From Paraburkholderia phenoliruptrix (GTDB taxonomy: Bacteria > Pseudomonadota > Gammaproteobacteria > Burkholderiales > Burkholderiaceae): a stretch of DNA of 64,000 nucleotides. The position numbers and the translations under genes are program-made. The first letter of the stretch is position 1. Every line of letters begins with the position of its first letter. The DNA lies in contig NZ_CADIKB010000025.1 of the NCBI RefSeq assembly GCF_902859825.1, positions 35,108 through 99,107 on the forward strand, read 5' to 3'. Below, piece after piece: positions 61,912-64,000 of this stretch. Below the pieces are notes generated by a model that was not told the origin of the DNA, ran no database searches, and saw only the letters and a program-made list of their open reading frames with translations.

Positions 61912-61934
61912 GAAATGATATAACGTAACATTGA
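61912..61934. promoter_or_regulatory. Zur-like box 2
   Basis: GAAATGATATAACGTAACATT with two more bases: matches the E. coli-type Zur consensus (GAAATGTTATA-N-TATAACATTTC) at about 17 of 22 positions, including both outer arms. About 155 bp before the receptor start. Confidence 0.6.
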
Positions 61935-61969
61935 TTCGGTAAAGTGACGGCGCGATGCCGTCCGCCGGT

Positions 61970-62923
61970 TCACGCGTCGCGCGCCGGCCGCGCGAGCAAC
62001 ACGGGCGTGCAGGCCAGCCGCGCCGTGCGCGCGGCGACACTCCCGAGCAACCAGCGCGCGACGCCGCGCCGGCCATGCGTGCCGACGACGAGCAGGTCCG
62101 CGTGCCATCGCCCGGCCTCGCGCACGATGGCGTGCGGCACGTCATCGCTAACGGGCTCGGTCTTGACGAGCGCCGTCTCGGCCCGGTTCGCGACCTCGGC
62201 GAAGGCGTCCGCGGCTCGCGCCAGAGCGGCGTGTCCCTCTTCGACGAAAGCCTCTTCGAGAACATGAATCGGCACGAAGTCCGTCAAGCGCACGGCACGG
62301 TCGATCACATAGATGGCGCGCAAGCGCGATTCCGGCAGAGCCAGCCGAAGACCTGCACGCAGCGCATCCAGCGACGCCGTGCTGCCGTCGAGTGCAAAAA
62401 GAATCCGCTGCGGAGACGGCCCGATGTCGGCTTCATAACCGGCGGGCACGATCAGGATCGAACAGAGCGCGCGCGTGGTGACGAACTCGGACACGGTTCC
62501 TTCCACCCAGCGCAACATGCCGTGATGCTGACGCGCGCCGAGGACGAGCAGATCCGCCTTCCATTCGGCCGCAGCGTCGATCAGCGCATTGGCCGTGTAG
62601 CCGCCTTGCCTCGAAATGTCGATGACGCCGGACTCCACCTCGATGCCCGCGTCGGCGAACATCTTTCTTGCACGTGCCACGGCCTGTTCGGCATCGCGGG
62701 CCAACTCATCGCGCGCAAGCTGCAACTCGGCGTCCGTCATGGATCCGAGCGGCAGAAGGACGCGAGGATTTTCCGCCACGCTCACAATGCGAATCAGCGC
62801 GCCGGGCAACGTCAAGTGACACACGTAGTCCGCCGCGCGCGCCGACTCGGGCGAAGCATCCACGGCAACCAGAATCCGCCTGATCGCGTCCGCGGCGTGA
62901 GCACCGCGCTCCGTTGAACTCAT
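61970..62923 (-). CDS. Universal stress protein, tandem UspA domains
   Basis: 317 residues, ATG after GAGAGGGG. Two UspA folds: first ~15-150 (ILVAVDASPESARAADYV, LLVLGARQHHGM, ending SILIVPAG), second ~170-310 (ILFALDGSTASLDALRAG, LLVVGTHGRRGVARWLLGSVA). The second has the full ATP-binding G-2X-G-9X-G(S/T) pattern; the first has Gln where the second Gly should be, so only one half may bind ATP. Often induced by low oxygen or stress; sits next to a CBS-BON gene on the same strand. Confidence 0.9.
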   Translation of the reverse strand: MSSTERGAHAADAIRRILVAVDASPESARAADYVCHLTLPGALIRIVSVAENPRVLLPLGSMTDAELQLARDELARDAEQAVARARKMFADAGIEVESGVIDISRQGGYTANALIDAAAEWKADLLVLGARQHHGMLRWVEGTVSEFVTTRALCSILIVPAGYEADIGPSPQRILFALDGSTASLDALRAGLRLALPESRLRAIYVIDRAVRLTDFVPIHVLEEAFVEEGHAALARAADAFAEVANRAETALVKTEPVSDDVPHAIVREAGRWHADLLVVGTHGRRGVARWLLGSVAARTARLACTPVLLARPARDA

Positions 62924-62974
62924 GATCCCCTCTCCATTGGGTTCCGGTTACGCCGCCGCGCCCGCCCTCGGTCT

Positions 62975-63664
62975 TCAGATGCCCGGCATGACCTGATACG
63001 GCTCGGTGTGGTCTTCCACCCGTTTGACGCCGGGTATGTTCTGCGCCGCCACGCGGAGCGCATCCACGGCCTCGGCGGACTGAAACACACCCCACAGATG
63101 CACGACGCCGTCGGTCACGACGATATTGCGGCCGGCGAACGCCCATTTGCGCCCCGCCAGTTCGCCCATGAGGATCGCGCGGATTTCGGCGTCCGAGAGT
63201 GTGGCGTCCGATACCGGCTCATCCGGCACGCTCGCGAGCGCCTGCACGAGATTGGCGCGGCTCACAATGCCGACGAGCCGTCCCGCCTTCGTCACGGGCA
63301 CGCGCTTGATATGCCGCGTCTCGAGAACACCGGCCACTTCGCCAAGCGGCGTGTCAGGGCCGACGGTGACCACGTTCGTGGTCATCACGTCGCTCACTCT
63401 TGCCGCATGGGTCTTGACGTAATCGCGCGCCTCATGGCTCGCGGACCAGAAATCGAGCCACGACGTGCGCTTGCGCTCGTCAGTGCCGATTTCGCTGCGG
63501 CGAAGCAGGTCACCCTCGCTGATCATGCCGGCGACGCTGCCGTCCGAATCGAGCACCGGCGCGCCGCTTATATGGTTCTCGACAAATAGTCTGGCGACCT
63601 CGCGAATGGTCATGTCGGGTGTGACCGAAATGACCTTGCCGGTCATGACATCGGATGCGCGCAT
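62975..63664 (-). CDS. CBS-pair protein with C-terminal BON domain
   Basis: 229 residues from the ATG at 63664 (AGGAGG 7 bases before). First CBS (~3-60): ASDVMTGKVISVTPDMTIREVARLFVE, second CBS (~92-145): VSDVMTTNVVTVGPDTPLGEVAGVL, ending RLVGIVSRANLVQAL; then a BON domain (~160-225; VVTDGVVHLWGVFQSAEAVDALR, NIPGVKRVEDH). CBS pairs bind adenosine ligands; BON binds lipids or membranes. Paired with the universal stress protein, so a stress module. Confidence 0.9.
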   Translation of the reverse strand: MRASDVMTGKVISVTPDMTIREVARLFVENHISGAPVLDSDGSVAGMISEGDLLRRSEIGTDERKRTSWLDFWSASHEARDYVKTHAARVSDVMTTNVVTVGPDTPLGEVAGVLETRHIKRVPVTKAGRLVGIVSRANLVQALASVPDEPVSDATLSDAEIRAILMGELAGRKWAFAGRNIVVTDGVVHLWGVFQSAEAVDALRVAAQNIPGVKRVEDHTEPYQVMPGI

Positions 63665-63738
63665 GGCAAGCCTCCTGGCTATTAGGTGTTGGCGTGACTT
63701 CAGATTAGGCGGCGCCGCGCACGCCCGTTTGACGTGGA

Positions 63739-64000
63739 TCATGCCGGCGCGGGTTGGGCGCGGGTTGGGCGCAACTGGGACCCGCGCACGACCCCGACGC
63801 GGCCACCGCGCGGCGCCGGCGTGGGCCCTGGCTGACTCAGGTCAATTCCGCGCGTGGCATGCAGCCGATACTGATCGCGGTCCAACCATCGGGCAATGTC
63901 CCAGGCGTAGTTGAAGGTTGAAGGCGGCGGTTCGCCAGTGGAATCCGAGAGAATCGGGTTTCCAGGACCAACCTCCCGAACAGGGAACCAAGGAGAACCG
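63739..64000 (-). CDS. C-terminal end of an unidentified protein (runs off window)
   Basis: A frame open to the right edge and ending at 63739 encodes a segment with PWFPVREVGPGNPILSDS, then PPPSTFNYAWDIARWLDRD, then QYRLHATRGIDLSQPG and a Pro/Arg-rich tail. The aromatic and charged pattern looks coding, and the stop is 75 bp before the CBS-BON start. The start is beyond the window. I cannot name the family. Confidence 0.5.
   Translation of the reverse strand, partial: GSPWFPVREVGPGNPILSDSTGEPPPSTFNYAWDIARWLDRDQYRLHATRGIDLSQPGPTPAPRGGRVGVVRGSQLRPTRAQPAPA

Overview
The window looks like a chromosome segment of a Burkholderiales bacterium, most like Paraburkholderia or Caballeronia. Evidence: high GC, many LysR/AraC/IclR-type regulators, DUF4148, RcnB, GcvA-like and H-NS-tail proteins typical of that group, a Gram-negative porin of the Burkholderia type, and a very broad catabolic gene content. 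I see no tRNA, rRNA, insertion sequence, prophage or CRISPR array. Assignment to genus is inference from protein character, not from a database search.

Layout. 1-2.8 kb: xylose block (xylA cut by the window edge, divergent xylR, aldose 1-epimerase). 3-11.2 kb: small hypothetical proteins, two chemoreceptors (4778 and 8884) and a membrane protein pair. 11.5-16 kb: XRE-cupin regulator, 4-hydroxyphenylpyruvate dioxygenase, and pcaQ divergent from pcaHG (protocatechuate ring cleavage). 16-23 kb: a PBP7-like D-Ala-D-Ala endopeptidase with a long basic linker, H-NS-tail protein, LysE-type exporter, cold-shock protein, third chemoreceptor, major porin. 24.4-28.2 kb: a sugar-acid uptake/aldolase unit (MFS, DapA-family enzyme, LacI regulator) with two matching LacI-type operators. 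28.2-37.6 kb: a lower lysine/2-aminoadipate degradation cluster: aminotransferase, FAD oxidase, ALDH7-type semialdehyde dehydrogenase, YdiJ-like D-2-hydroxyglutarate dehydrogenase, DUF1338 2-oxoadipate decarboxylase (HglS) and a divergent LysR regulator. Together these can carry 2-aminoadipate semialdehyde to 2-oxoglutarate.

37.7-40.1 kb: small lipoprotein, DUF4382 lipoprotein, a small helical protein and an RcnB-like periplasmic protein. 40.6-44.9 kb: a sigma-54 activator with its sensing part placed C-terminally as a TPR-like region, overlapped by DUF917 and Asp/Glu/hydantoin racemase genes. About 300 bp further on is a perfect -24/-12 sigma-54 promoter with two 16-bp upstream elements 32 bp apart, pointing into a stretch with no obvious large gene. 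45.9-58.8 kb: a long minus-strand block (aldo-keto reductase, class III aminotransferase, two FAD amine/amino-acid oxidases, hydantoinase A and B subunits, a Tat-exported family 5 solute-binding protein, an MFS transporter) with a divergent IclR regulator; it looks like catabolism of a cyclic amide/amine compound.

59.7-64 kb: a 13-copy 18-bp tandem repeat, small stress-type proteins including a CsbD domain in an unusual run-on reading frame, a gutted TonB-dependent receptor that still has Zur-like boxes in front of it, a tandem universal stress protein, a CBS-BON protein, and the end of an unidentified gene running off the window.
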